Assembly (NCBI GenBank): GCA_002469895.1
Contig: DKOA01000046.1
Coordinates: 15,939-79,938 of the forward strand
Source of the DNA: Opitutia bacterium UBA7374
GTDB taxonomy: Bacteria > Verrucomicrobiota > Verrucomicrobiia > Opitutales > Coraliomargaritaceae
Reading direction: 5' to 3'
Length of the DNA stretch: 64,000 nucleotides
Shown: one piece after another, positions 36,218 to 44,542 of the stretch
How positions within the stretch are numbered: the first letter of the stretch is position 1
Layout: every line of letters begins with the position of its first letter
Made by a program: the position numbers and the translations under genes
Notes under the pieces: generated by a model
Told to the model about the DNA's origin: nothing
The model's input: the letters and a program-made list of their open reading frames with translations, nothing else
Database searches by the model: none

Positions 36218-37186
36218 TTAGGCCTCCAGACGGAGGCCATCGTAGGCGAGTCGGATCTTTCGAGGTCGAGGGCCCTGCGAAGATTGGGCCGCCTCCAGAG
36301 CCTGCAGGTGCATCGACTCGATCCGGGCATCCAGAAAGCCGGGCTCATGATGAAAGAGTACAAGTTGTTTCACTCTGGCGAGTCCTGCCAGTTCGATGGC
36401 GGTTCTGTGGTCGGAGTGACCCCAGTTACGCTTTTCGTTATCTACCTGCTCCCGGGTATATTGAGCATCATAGATGACGATATCGGCATCTTTGAAGAAA
36501 TCGATAAAGGACGCATTGTCGCTGCGGTTTTCCGCAAGGTGCTCGGCGTCTGTTGAGTAGACGATCGATTTGTTTGCCTGTTCGAAGCGGTAACCCCAGG
36601 AGTCTCCGGGATGATTTTGCCGAATAGCACGTGCCTGTACACTGCCCAGATCGAAGACGGATCCTTCCTCCCGTATATCAAATTCAATTTCCGCTTTCAT
36701 GCTTTCGAAGGGAACGGGAAAGCAGGGTGCTTCCATCTGGCGGCGTAAGACCGCCTCGGTCTCCTGATGAAAGCCATGAATGAGGATGCGGTTGCCTGCT
36801 TGATAAGCTGGGCCAAAGAAAGGAAAGCCTTGGATGTGATCCCAGTGCAGGTGAGAGAGAAAAAGATGATAGGTGCGCGGCTTGGTTTCCGGGCTAAGAG
36901 AGAGGGCATAATCCCGAATTCCGGTTCCCGCATCACAGAGGATGATGGCATCCTCGTCCGTTTCGATTTGCACGCAGGAAGTATTGGCGCGGTAGGTGCC
37001 CTGTAGGCTGTGTGGCAACTGGTCGACAAAATCTTCTACCTGACGCTGGCTTTCAAAGGCTGTACCCCGTGCTTCCCAAAGAGCAGCGAGCACCTTCTGA
37101 CGGATTTCATCGGAAGTTGCGGGTGAAGGCAGGGAGCCACAGGATCCCCAAATGAAGGCGCCAAAGTTCACATCTAAAGTACACAA
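36218..37186 (-). CDS. MBL-fold metallo-hydrolase
   Basis: A 322-residue metallo-beta-lactamase-fold enzyme. Metal ligands are visible as LFLSHLHWDHIQGFPFFG (HxHxDH, about 128-145), RQNHPGDSWGYRFE, SIVYSTDAEH and WGHSDHRTAIELA, with a final LFHHEPG. The N-terminus FGAFIWGSCGSLPSPATSDE matches a group whose members include PhnP-like and cyclic phosphodiesterase-type hydrolases. Substrate cannot be told. An internal GTG (giving NFGAFIWGS) near the start is an alternative to ATG 37186. It is followed by the RNase D-like gene. Confidence 0.88.
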   Translation of the reverse strand: MCTLDVNFGAFIWGSCGSLPSPATSDEIRQKVLAALWEARGTAFESQRQVEDFVDQLPHSLQGTYRANTSCVQIETDEDAIILCDAGTGIRDYALSLSPETKPRTYHLFLSHLHWDHIQGFPFFGPAYQAGNRILIHGFHQETEAVLRRQMEAPCFPVPFESMKAEIEFDIREEGSVFDLGSVQARAIRQNHPGDSWGYRFEQANKSIVYSTDAEHLAENRSDNASFIDFFKDADIVIYDAQYTREQVDNEKRNWGHSDHRTAIELAGLARVKQLVLFHHEPGFLDARIESMHLQALEAAQSSQGPRPRKIRLAYDGLRLEA

Positions 37187-37265
37187 CTATTTAGAGATTG
37201 GAACCGGAGTCAAAGAAAAGGAATGCGAAAAGCGAGCCCGCTGTGCATCCTCTAGTTTTCTATAG

Positions 37266-37946
37266 CTAGACCGGGTTGGGTAGGCGATTACTGTGGGCAT
37301 AGGTACGACTGGCGCGTACTTGCACATACCGCTTTTCCTCAAGGATGTAGGCGGTGAGGTAACCGCCGTAGACGCATCCGGTATCAATCCCGATAGAGGA
37401 CTTCTTCTTATATACTTTGGGTCGCGGCGTATGCCCGTAAATGACAAAAGGCGGCCCCTTCCAGCTATCCGCCCAGGCAGGTGCCTCCGGAGCATCTGAG
37501 CGCTTCGCTGGTTGACCATTTACATCAATTACCTGAATGCTCGTGGTCACCTCGATGGATTGTTTCATCCATGGCTGGCCCGGGAGAAAGCCACCGTGAA
37601 TGAAAACGGTCTCGGATATTCCGTCATATTTAAATTTCGGGAGGCTCTCGAGGTAGGACCAGTCGTCTTGCTCCAACTGCTTAAGAGTGGTCAAATCATA
37701 TTCTTTCAGTTGCTCGGGTCGTTTTTCTCGAAGCGCGGTAAGAATGCGGAGTTCATGGTTCCCCAGTATGGCTTCGATTCCATTTTCTCGTGCGATACGA
37801 ACGGCTCCGTGACTGTCCGGCCCACGGTTGATCAGATCGCCGAGTTGGATTACACGGTCGCCGCTTTTGGGATTCAGCAGTTGCAGCAGTTCGGCAAATT
37901 CCTCGGCGCAACCGTGGACATCTCCGATAGCGATAGTTCGGCTCAT
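37266..37946 (-). CDS. PPP-family metallophosphatase
   Basis: A 226-residue calcineurin-like phosphoesterase. All dinuclear-metal motifs are present: GDVHGCAEEF, GDLINRGPDSHG, ILGNHELRIL, IHGGFLPGQPW and VIYGHTPRPKVYKKKSSIGI. The order and length fit bacterial Ser/Thr protein phosphatases of the PrpA type or related Ap4A hydrolases; the two are hard to separate by sequence reading. It is upstream of the MBL gene on the same strand, separated by about 80 bp. Confidence 0.88.
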   Translation of the reverse strand: MSRTIAIGDVHGCAEEFAELLQLLNPKSGDRVIQLGDLINRGPDSHGAVRIARENGIEAILGNHELRILTALREKRPEQLKEYDLTTLKQLEQDDWSYLESLPKFKYDGISETVFIHGGFLPGQPWMKQSIEVTTSIQVIDVNGQPAKRSDAPEAPAWADSWKGPPFVIYGHTPRPKVYKKKSSIGIDTGCVYGGYLTAYILEEKRYVQVRASRTYAHSNRLPNPV

Positions 37947-38055
37947 TGCGGGTGGCAGGGATAAAATTAAAACGCACTAAATCTAAGGTTTTTAATCGTG
38001 GTGGGGGCAAGTTAAAATGAATCGATGCTTGTCGAAGCCCTTTTCTCGGTGGAAT

Positions 38056-38568
38056 ATGCAAACAATGGTAGATTGGCAGATTAAAACAATGGCAGACCGT
38101 TGTCAGAGTCGTGGTTCCCTCTTTAACCCTGGTGATCGCGTCGCCTGCCTGATCTATCAGGACAAGGAAGCCAGTGAGTTGAGGCGTCTTGATTTACTGG
38201 AAGATGCGGTCGCTGATTATACGTTGCCGGGTGAATTGCTCGGTCGCTGGGTGCGCTTGGTGGGGGAGCCGGATGCAGAGGCCGGTAGTGCCGCTGATGG
38301 CCTACAGTCGGCAGAGGAGCTGTTTCTCTCGCTCTACGAAGCGGAGACGGAGGCGGCGGCACTTACTGAAAAGCAGGCATTGCAGCATTTGCTGGCACTA
38401 CTTTTAGAGCGCAAGCGTGTCTTGCGGCCTTTGCCACCCCGTCAGGTTGAGGGCACCCAGACCTACCTGCATGTTAAAAGCAAGCGCAGCTTTGCGGTTC
38501 CGGTCATTGAAATTTCTGCGCCTCTGATGGCCCGGATAGAAGACTCGATTGGCGACTTGATCCATTAA
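38056..38568 (+). CDS. Conserved-looking hypothetical protein
   Basis: About 170 residues from ATG 38056, which has a GGTGGA-like ribosome-binding site five bases upstream. It has a cysteine-bearing N-terminus (MADRCQSRGSLFNPGDRVAC) and a beta-rich front half (LPGELLGRWVRLVGEPDAEA). A helical middle is rich in Glu and Ala (EETAALTEKQ-type heptads, AEELFLSLYEAETEAAALTE), and the basic C-terminal segment is KRVLRPLPPRQVEGTQTYLH. No signal peptide. I do not recognise the family. It sits upstream of a lipoprotein gene and an M23 peptidase gene on the same strand and may be in their transcript. Confidence 0.65.
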   Translation: MQTMVDWQIKTMADRCQSRGSLFNPGDRVACLIYQDKEASELRRLDLLEDAVADYTLPGELLGRWVRLVGEPDAEAGSAADGLQSAEELFLSLYEAETEAAALTEKQALQHLLALLLERKRVLRPLPPRQVEGTQTYLHVKSKRSFAVPVIEISAPLMARIEDSIGDLIH

Positions 38569-38589
38569 TCCTTAGGCGCGGAGCTATTT

Positions 38590-39072
38590 ATGAAACGACT
38601 ATTGTCACTGCTTCTTTTGATCGGTCTCTTCACCGGCTGCAAGACTACGCCTGAAGTAGAGAATATGTTGATTCCTCGCATCATGGTGGAGTCAAGGGGC
38701 ACCCAGTATGGTGCTCTGCGGGGCAAAGCGTACAAGTTGCCGGTCAGCGGTACGGAGATAATTGCAGATCGTGAGCCGGTCATTACCGAAAAGGACATCC
38801 TCAATGTTGAACTGGTACAGGTGGAGATGGGTCTGGCACTGTTGATTGAGATGAACGATGCCGGTGCCCGCGCGCTCTATCGAGCTTCAGTCACGGATCG
38901 AGGCAGTCGACTGGTCTTTACGACTAATGATCAAGCGATCGGGGCCCGTCGCATAGACGGTGTTATAAACGACGGTAAGTTGTACACCTTCGTTGAGGTC
39001 AAAGACGATGAAATGGGGCCGCTCGTACTGGACATAAAGGCCAGTTTGGCAGCCTTAAGAAGAAGTCGCTAG
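38590..39072 (+). CDS. Lipoprotein with SecD P1 head-like domain
   Basis: A 160-residue lipoprotein. Residues 1-17 form the signal with lipobox FTGC (Cys about 18). The mature domain after a short linker, from LALLIEMNDAGARALYRASV to LVLDIKASLAAL, follows the strand-helix-strand pattern of the P1 head subdomain of SecD. In SecD a neGA...T..GrrLai..DgkvisaP pattern lies in the periplasm; here RGSRLVFTTNDQAIGARRID is the equivalent stretch. No membrane helices or SecD core are present. It lies 22 bp after the hypothetical gene and 8 bp before the M23 peptidase gene. The domain call is by eye. Confidence 0.6.
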   Translation: MKRLLSLLLLIGLFTGCKTTPEVENMLIPRIMVESRGTQYGALRGKAYKLPVSGTEIIADREPVITEKDILNVELVQVEMGLALLIEMNDAGARALYRASVTDRGSRLVFTTNDQAIGARRIDGVINDGKLYTFVEVKDDEMGPLVLDIKASLAALRRSR

Positions 39073-39079
39073 CTGTTCG

Positions 39080-40090
39080 ATGGTTGGTCCTGCCATTTTT
39101 CGGTCTCTTTGCTTGGTTTTCTTGCTTGCTACGAACGTCGTTGCGTTGGTTTGGCCGACCCCGAATCCGGCATTTCAGCAGGGGCGATCGGCAAAAGACT
39201 TTATACAGCCAACCGCTTCTGGCATCCTTAAATCCGGTTTGTTTGGTTGTGTGCGCAATGGAGGCAGTCGTTTTCATGAGGGTATCGATCTTTTCCCATT
39301 GAAGCGGGATCGAACTGGCGAGGCCGCAGATCCGGTCTATAGTATACTTCCCGGGCGGGTGGTTCATATTAGTGGGATTGCCGGCCACAGCAGCTACGGA
39401 CGTTATGTCGTGGTCGAGCACGATGCAGAAAAGCCGGTCTTTTTAACTCTTTATTCTCACCTTTCCCGTATCGCAGAGGGCGTTGCGCCCGGCTCCCGGG
39501 TGAAGTCCGGAACGATCCTGGGGATCATGGGGCGTTCCGCCGCGGGATACACGATACCTAAGTCCCGCGCCCATTTGCATTTTGAGATCGCATTTCAACT
39601 GACCGATGATTTTCAGGATTGGTATGATCGGCAGGCCTTCAAGGAACCGAACCGTCACGGAAACTGGAATGGAATGAATCTGGTGGGCATTGATCCGCTT
39701 GCATTTTATGAAGCCATGCATGGGCGAAAGGAGGGTGGGATGAATGCACACCTGAAGGCGCTACCGGTGGTCGCCCGCATCCGTGTTTTTACTGGTAAGA
39801 CGCCCAACTTTGTGACGCGTCACCCAGCACTGGTCACGCGGTCTTTTCAGGAGGCAGCGGTCACGGCTTGGGATATTGCCTTCACGAAGTATGGATTGCC
39901 CGTTCAATGGACGCCCCGTTTCGCTGACGAAGGACTTACCGGCCGCGCCGGAGATGTACAAGTGCTGGCTTACCAGCAACGGTTGCTAGAAGGACAGAGC
40001 TGTAAGCGTGTTTTGGATATGGGTGCATCCGGTCCGCGCATCTCGAGAGGTACGCTCGATGACTTGAAGAAGCTTTTTGGCTTTCGCTGA
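39080..40090 (+). CDS. M23 family metallopeptidase
   Basis: A 336-residue exported protein. A signal peptide (about 1-21, RSLCLVFLLATNVVAL) precedes an M23/LytM-type domain in which HEGIDLFPL gives the HxxxD zinc pair (about 74-78) and RAHLHFEIAFQL the HxH pair (about 167-172). YSHLSRIAEGVAPGSRVKSG and LGIMGRSAAGYT are further family motifs. The C-terminal 130 residues form an extra domain not seen in minimal LytM proteins (VARIRVFTGKTPNFVTRHPA). All zinc ligands are present, so it is probably an active peptidoglycan endopeptidase rather than a regulatory LytM protein. Preceded by the SecD-like lipoprotein gene with only 8 bp between. Confidence 0.87.
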   Translation: MVGPAIFRSLCLVFLLATNVVALVWPTPNPAFQQGRSAKDFIQPTASGILKSGLFGCVRNGGSRFHEGIDLFPLKRDRTGEAADPVYSILPGRVVHISGIAGHSSYGRYVVVEHDAEKPVFLTLYSHLSRIAEGVAPGSRVKSGTILGIMGRSAAGYTIPKSRAHLHFEIAFQLTDDFQDWYDRQAFKEPNRHGNWNGMNLVGIDPLAFYEAMHGRKEGGMNAHLKALPVVARIRVFTGKTPNFVTRHPALVTRSFQEAAVTAWDIAFTKYGLPVQWTPRFADEGLTGRAGDVQVLAYQQRLLEGQSCKRVLDMGASGPRISRGTLDDLKKLFGFR

Positions 40091-40110
40091 TCGATTACGA
40101 AAGTGGACGG

Positions 40111-40791
40111 TTAGGCATTCGCTGCCTTGCGAACCTCTTTCATGAATTTTCCTGCTTTTGAATGACCCAGCCTGCTGGCTCCTGCTTGGAACAGCTTTGT
40201 TGTATCAGAACCAGCCGACATCTTAGCGATCGCCTTTATCGCGATTTTGCTAGAGCGGTGTTTGCAGAAAAGAGCGACATCTTCTGGGTCGGATGCATGC
40301 AAGTCGAAGCCGGTCGATGTCTGGATGAAGTCAGCGCTGACCTGTTCGCAGATAGCCAGAGCATGGCGCTTCTGTTTCTTTTTCAGGTAGCCGGCCTCGA
40401 CGACAATCTTGGTTATCAGGCCGACACTCCGTGCTGCTTCGCACAAAAGGGCTGCCTCATCGGCTGCCAGACTTTTTTCATCTCTGCGCAAGTGATTATA
40501 GTTTAAGACAATATCCACTTCCGCCGCGCCGTGGTCTCGCGCTTCAAGGATTTCTGCCCGTTTAGACTGCACGCCGGAGCGCCCATGAGGAAAGCCGATC
40601 ACAGTAGAGACATTTACTGCAGTATTGTAGAGAATGCTCGAACAGATGGCGATGTCTGTTGGGTATACGCAGACTGCGGCAAATCCAAAATCAGCGGCTT
40701 CATCACAGAGCGCACAGATCTCTGCTTCGGTTGCGTCGAGCATCAGATTGGTCGAGTCGATCAGGCTGGCGATTTGCTCGATTTTCTTCAT
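40111..40791 (-). CDS. DeoC-like aldolase paralogue lacking the Schiff-base lysine
   Basis: About 226 residues from ATG 40791 (MKKIEQIASLIDSTNLMLDA). The deoxyribose-phosphate aldolase fold is clear: TVIGFPHGRSGVQSKRAEIL, AAEVDIVLNYNHLRRDEKSL (the conserved Asp is kept), and TKIVVEAGYLKKKQKRHALA. However the segment that carries the Schiff-base lysine in DeoC (consensus FIKTSTG or FVKTSTG) reads FIQTSTGF, with Gln157 in place of Lys. The later KASGGVR loop reads KAIAKMSA, and N-terminal DHT reads DST. The phosphate-binding GASRLG is kept. It is likely inactive as DeoC or has a different reaction; the gene is intact, so it is not a pseudogene by sequence. A longer start at 40830 is less likely. 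Confidence 0.82.
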   Translation of the reverse strand: MKKIEQIASLIDSTNLMLDATEAEICALCDEAADFGFAAVCVYPTDIAICSSILYNTAVNVSTVIGFPHGRSGVQSKRAEILEARDHGAAEVDIVLNYNHLRRDEKSLAADEAALLCEAARSVGLITKIVVEAGYLKKKQKRHALAICEQVSADFIQTSTGFDLHASDPEDVALFCKHRSSKIAIKAIAKMSAGSDTTKLFQAGASRLGHSKAGKFMKEVRKAANA

Positions 40792-40874
40792 GGGGAATCG
40801 TGAGTAAAAATAGCAGACCCATTTTTGCAATTACATTACACTCGTGGGCTATGCCTTTTCCATCCGTCGTCAGG

Positions 40875-42701
40875 CTATTCCTGAAAGCGCTTGCTCCAGT
40901 CGCTCCAGCTGATCTCGGTCAAGGTCGGTTTGCCGGAGGGAGCGGTATGCGGCACCCGGCAGTTGAGCAATTGCGCTGCGAGCACTTCAACCGCTTCATC
41001 GCTCTGTGGAAGCGCATCCCGGCTTACATATTTGCAGGCTAATTGCTTCAGGGTCTCACGGTGTAGTGTTTTTTCGCCCTGCCGGTCCCCGCGCTGTCTG
41101 ATTTGGTCGATCAGGTCGCGAATAAAATTTTCTGCCTCTGCATCCGGCAGCCAGGCAGGAATGGACTCGATGCGGAAGAAATTTGTCCCGAAGGGTTCAA
41201 CTACGAATCCGTTGGCTTGGAGCAATTCTGTTTGTTTAGCGAGCTGCTCAGCGGCAACCGGTTCCATGTCTATCGGGATTGGAAGGAGTAGTGGCTGGCT
41301 GGCTGCACTGCCTTGGCTAAAGTCGTCTTCAATTTGTTCGTAGCGCACTCGCTGGATGGCATGTTGTAACTGGAGCATGACCAGACCCTCGGGTGTTTGA
41401 AATAGTGCATAGCGCATCTGAAAGCGAGCCAGTAGCTTCCACCCGGTGATTATGGGAGCGGATGCGGATATGGGCTTATGTGCCGCACTTGATTCGGTCG
41501 CTGAGCTTGTTTTTTTCGGTAGTGGTGGGGTGGACGTTGTTCTCTGTGAAGTGACGGCGTCTGTAGATGCGGGCACCTCCTTCGGCAGGGGTCTGGGTAG
41601 GCTGGGGTGCGAAGAAGGGAGAGTGGATAAATCGGGGAGTGGGGGTCTCTCTTTTCCTTGCGGCGTATCACTGGGTGCCAGCTTCTGCATGGGCTCGAGC
41701 GGGAGCGCAGGAGCGATCGCTTTTTCTACGGATTCCAGAATAAATCGACGCACTCTGCTTTCATCGCGAAAGCGAACTTCCCGCTTGGCCGGATGCACGT
41801 TAACATCGACCTGAGCTGGGTCGATTTGAAGAAAGAGAAAGGCGGGCGGGTAGCGCCCTTTCTGGATCCTTCCATGGTAGGCATCGAGTACGGCAAAGCC
41901 AAGTGTCCGGTTGTCTACGGGCCGGTTATTGACCAGAGTAACGAGCTCGCGGCGGGTGGCCCTGCCCACTCCCGGCTTGGCGGTGAGCCCACCTAAGCGA
42001 AGCCCGGTCTTTGGGTCTACCGCATCCACCGGCAGGAGGTTGTCTGCCAGACCCTTGCCCCAGATTTCTGCGATACGCCCCGGCAAGGCATTACAGGCCG
42101 GCGAACGAAAAAGAGTGCGACCATTTTCGATCAGGCTAAACGCGATATTCGGATGCGCTACAGCAAAGAGACGTGTGGTGTAGGCGATATGGGCACTTTC
42201 CGTGGCATCGGTCTTGAGGAATTTTCGTCGAGCTGGCACGGAGTTAAAGAGATGGGCGACTTCGATCTTCGTACCAACCGGCATGCCGCAATCTTTCTTA
42301 TCAAGCAGCTTACCCCCGTTGATTCTGACCTCGGTGCCATGCTCACGGTCTTGCCCACGTGTCTGTAGGGTAAATCGACTGACGGAGGCAATCGACGGCA
42401 GCGCTTCTCCGCGAAAGCCAAAGCTTTGAATGGAATCCAGATCCGCGGCCTCGCGTATCTTGCTGGTGGCATGCCGCTCGAGACAAAGCAGAGCCTCGTC
42501 GGGGGCCATCCCCTTGCCATTGTCTTCGACGCGGATGTAGGACTTTCCTCCATTACGGAACTCGACCTCGATTCGTGTCGCACCAGCATCAAGGCTGTTC
42601 TCTACCAGTTCTTTAACGACCGCAACCGGCCTCTCGATGACCTCACCGGCTGCTATCTGATTGGCTACCAAATCTGGTAGAACTCTTATATCTCCGAACA
42701 T
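40875..42701 (-). CDS. mutL: DNA mismatch repair protein MutL
   Basis: A 608-residue mismatch-repair ATPase. The GHKL N-terminus is complete: [32 protein letters not shown] and [15 protein letters not shown], followed by the transducer with [12 protein letters not shown] Pro/Ser-rich linker (about 340-420) leads to the C-terminal dimer domain. There the endonuclease motif DQHAxxExxxxE reads [12 protein letters not shown] (about 445-456), ACHxAIR reads ACKYVSRD and CPHGRP reads APSGKP. So this MutL appears to descend from the endonuclease type but to have lost its metal site. It is the first annotated gene left of the RNA-rich gap. Confidence 0.95.
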   Translation of the reverse strand: MFGDIRVLPDLVANQIAAGEVIERPVAVVKELVENSLDAGATRIEVEFRNGGKSYIRVEDNGKGMAPDEALLCLERHATSKIREAADLDSIQSFGFRGEALPSIASVSRFTLQTRGQDREHGTEVRINGGKLLDKKDCGMPVGTKIEVAHLFNSVPARRKFLKTDATESAHIAYTTRLFAVAHPNIAFSLIENGRTLFRSPACNALPGRIAEIWGKGLADNLLPVDAVDPKTGLRLGGLTAKPGVGRATRRELVTLVNNRPVDNRTLGFAVLDAYHGRIQKGRYPPAFLFLQIDPAQVDVNVHPAKREVRFRDESRVRRFILESVEKAIAPALPLEPMQKLAPSDTPQGKERPPLPDLSTLPSSHPSLPRPLPKEVPASTDAVTSQRTTSTPPLPKKTSSATESSAAHKPISASAPIITGWKLLARFQMRYALFQTPEGLVMLQLQHAIQRVRYEQIEDDFSQGSAASQPLLLPIPIDMEPVAAEQLAKQTELLQANGFVVEPFGTNFFRIESIPAWLPDAEAENFIRDLIDQIRQRGDRQGEKTLHRETLKQLACKYVSRDALPQSDEAVEVLAAQLLNCRVPHTAPSGKPTLTEISWSDWSKRFQE

Positions 42702-43090
42702 TGTTTATACAATTATATCTGTTTTGGATAAGTCCAAACCGAAAATTGCAGAAGGGATGTGCCTCGATTGCCAGCCGCCCACAGAACTAATCTGGCTTCT
42801 TCAGTGGATTGGACGGCCTCTTTCAAGGCTGTCCTTTCTTTGCTGAAAAAACAAAAAATGGGCAATTTTTTTTAACTTTTTCGATAAATTTGCACGGCTC
42901 GTTCATTGGTAAAGTTATGAACATTTTAATTACTTCATTATGAAGGACTTTAGGAGTTATTCACAAATCTCATAAGTTATTAACAATCATAGGTTTATGT
43001 AGATTCATTGTTGACATGCTGAAATTTGATTTCATTTTAATTACATACCTTCGGGTATATGATCTTTGACAGAAGCGATAAATTTCAACT
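42702..43090. other. AT-rich gap with DnaA-box-like direct repeats
   Basis: No protein gene is seen in about 390 bp. The right two-thirds are strongly AT-rich. Three same-direction copies of AGTTATNNACA place the 9-mers TTATGAACA, TTATTCACA and TTATTAACA at 42915, 42957 and 42977; the middle one matches the DnaA-box consensus TTATNCACA. A perfect TTGACA lies at 43011-43016 and a TATGAT at 43058-43063, both possible parts of promoters for the RNA to the right, though no well-spaced pair stands out. A hairpin at 42811-42834 followed by TTTCTTT looks terminator-like on the + strand. Confidence 0.55.
42811..42841 (+). terminator. Terminator-like hairpin upstream of the large RNA
   Basis: A nine-pair stem (42811-42819 with 42826-42834, one G-T wobble) with a CTTTCA loop is followed by TTTCTTTG. 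It is oriented for + strand transcription, but no + strand gene lies upstream of it, so its role is unclear. It may be a stand-alone small RNA end or chance. Confidence 0.3.
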
Positions 43091-43099
43091 GCGCACTGT

Positions 43100-44031
43100 G
43101 TGTTGTTGAAAATATTATCTCGATAATGTTCGATTTTATCGAACCAATGGTCGGGTAGCACTGGCGCGCCCGGCCCCTGCAATAGCTACACCTCGGTGTT
43201 GAACTTGCAGGCAGATGTCACCAACTTCCACGCAGGGTTCGTTAGCCCTGCGAGTTTAACGATGCGGGGGTTTGGCGGTGAGCACAGGCCCGAGCTAATA
43301 ATAACGCCCGGGAGAGAACCAGATTGCTCACCGAGTCACGCATGTAAGAATGGGTTCTACATTCTTGCGCTGCGAACACAGTCGGTCTCAGACCGGTAGT
43401 TGTTACTGTGAGCCAGTACGGAGATCATGATCCGGCGGAAAGACGAAATAGCTCCGCCCGAAACTGAGGGTTTCGCAACCTGACAGATGAAAACAGATCC
43501 TGACTTCGTGAGTTGAGTGCGAAGTGTTGAGACAGCGGGCGGCCGCTGGCGGGCACAGCGCACAATAACACTCGAGTCGCGGGAGGTCTTAACCGGTCGT
43601 CCGCCTGAGAAAAAAATGCAACCTGCGGGATAAGAGACAAGACCCGTCGTCTAAGGCAAACGACTGCTGCAAATGCAGTGCCGTCCTTAGACTAAGACGA
43701 TCCACATAACTTCTCAGAAGTGTGGAAACCTCGGGTTCGTACTGCACTTGTTTGCAAGCAAGCACAGTATGGGCAAAGAAGTCTCACCCTAAGAGCTCCA
43801 GCGGTGACGCTGGAAGCAGGTCTCGCTGCGGGACCAAATGGTTGGAACGTCTGCACAACCAGCGTAGCGTCGGGGAACTGGCAGCCATCTCATTCGACGG
43901 ATGGGAGGGCGCCTAATGTCAGTGCATCGAGGAAAGAGAGTGTGGCGAGCTCCCACTCCTCACCTTTTTCGCTAATCATAGCGATAAAAGTTCTTTAAAA
44001 CCCATAGGTTTTCACCTGTGGGTTTTTTTGT
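43100..44031 (+). ncRNA. Large structured putative non-coding RNA (~0.9 kb)
   Basis: No protein gene explains this stretch, yet it is packed with perfect hairpins. Examples, as paired segments: 43128-43134/43138-43144; 43276-43284/43325-43333 (9 bp); 43346-43352/43360-43366; 43434-43439/43453-43458; 43503-43508/43520-43525; 43533-43538/43543-43548; 43649-43656/43685-43692 enclosing 43663-43667/43675-43679; 43702-43706/43721-43725 enclosing 43710-43713/43717-43720; 43740-43744/43765-43769; 43797-43803/43808-43814 with a GTGA tetraloop; 43839-43844/43856-43861; 43969-43973/43980-43984. It ends in an 11-bp terminator. The 5' end is uncertain. Motifs of tmRNA, RNase P, SRP RNA and group II domain V are missing. 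Length and ornateness recall the GOLLD/ROOL/OLE size class, but I cannot match it to any of them. Confidence 0.75.
43999..44029 (+). terminator. Intrinsic terminator of the large RNA
   Basis: AACCCATAGGT (43999-44009) pairs with ACCTGTGGGTT (44014-44024) over 11 bp with a single T-G wobble and a TTTC loop, followed directly by a T run to 44029. This is a textbook Rho-independent terminator on the + strand and fixes the direction and 3' end of the structured RNA. Confidence 0.92.
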
Positions 44032-44183
44032 GCCCCCACGACAATCGGTCTCTTTCCTTGCTCTGCAATAGATGAGTTGCGGCAAACGGGTGCTACCATC
44101 GGAAATGCTATTCCTGAAGCGACTATGATGCAGTCATCATCCAAAGAGATGCCATAATAGTTGAAAGAGATATACGCTTCACA

Positions 44184-44534
44184 ATGAACGAATTCAAGGA
44201 ACCAAGAGTTGGCTCTACGATAATGAGAGTACTGGAAGGGAAAGCGTATATCACAGTGACTTTTGAAGAGACGGATGCCTTCAAAAATAGGGCAAGTGGC
44301 AGTCACATTAGAAAAGTCGATACTTGCGGATTCATCTGTAGGCACCCGCTTTTACCGCTTCAAGGTGGCGGAATCATTCTCTCGGTCATGATGTATCCTC
44401 ACATCTGCCTAAATAACCCTGCCCTTGGATATTCTACAATCCCTCAGGCGCTTGAGAAGGGGCTCCAATTCCATATGAGGGGAGCAATTGGTCAGACTTT
44501 AGGGAGCCAAGTAGAGGCTTCCGGGCCGAAATAA
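44184..44534 (+). CDS. Doubtful hypothetical ORF, 116 residues
   Basis: An ATG opens 116 codons to TAA between the large RNA and the convergent PEP-CTERM gene. The translation (starting MNEFKEPRVGSTIMRVLEGK) has a plausible beta-strand look at the start (AYITVTFEETDAF) but a mixed, unordered second half, and no strong ribosome-binding site. An overlapping open frame on the other strand (43995-44345) is equally open, which weakens both. No family recognised. It could be a decayed gene or chance. Confidence 0.25.
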   Translation: MNEFKEPRVGSTIMRVLEGKAYITVTFEETDAFKNRASGSHIRKVDTCGFICRHPLLPLQGGGIILSVMMYPHICLNNPALGYSTIPQALEKGLQFHMRGAIGQTLGSQVEASGPK

Positions 44535-44542
44535 TCATTCTA

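Noticed and set aside
43100..44031. tmRNA, RNase P RNA, SRP RNA or group II intron as identity of the large RNA
   Set aside because: There is no GGGGCTGATTCTGG-type 5' end, no ALAA-type tag frame and no T arm with CCA, although ATTCGACGG occurs at 43892 and GCAAACGAC at 43656. No GAGGAAAGTCC of RNase P, no SRP tetraloop region and no domain V were found. The length also does not fit the first three.
43995..44345. Minus-strand frame overlapping the terminator of the large RNA
   Set aside because: It reads through the terminator stem and overlaps another open frame; composition and lack of family similarity suggest chance.
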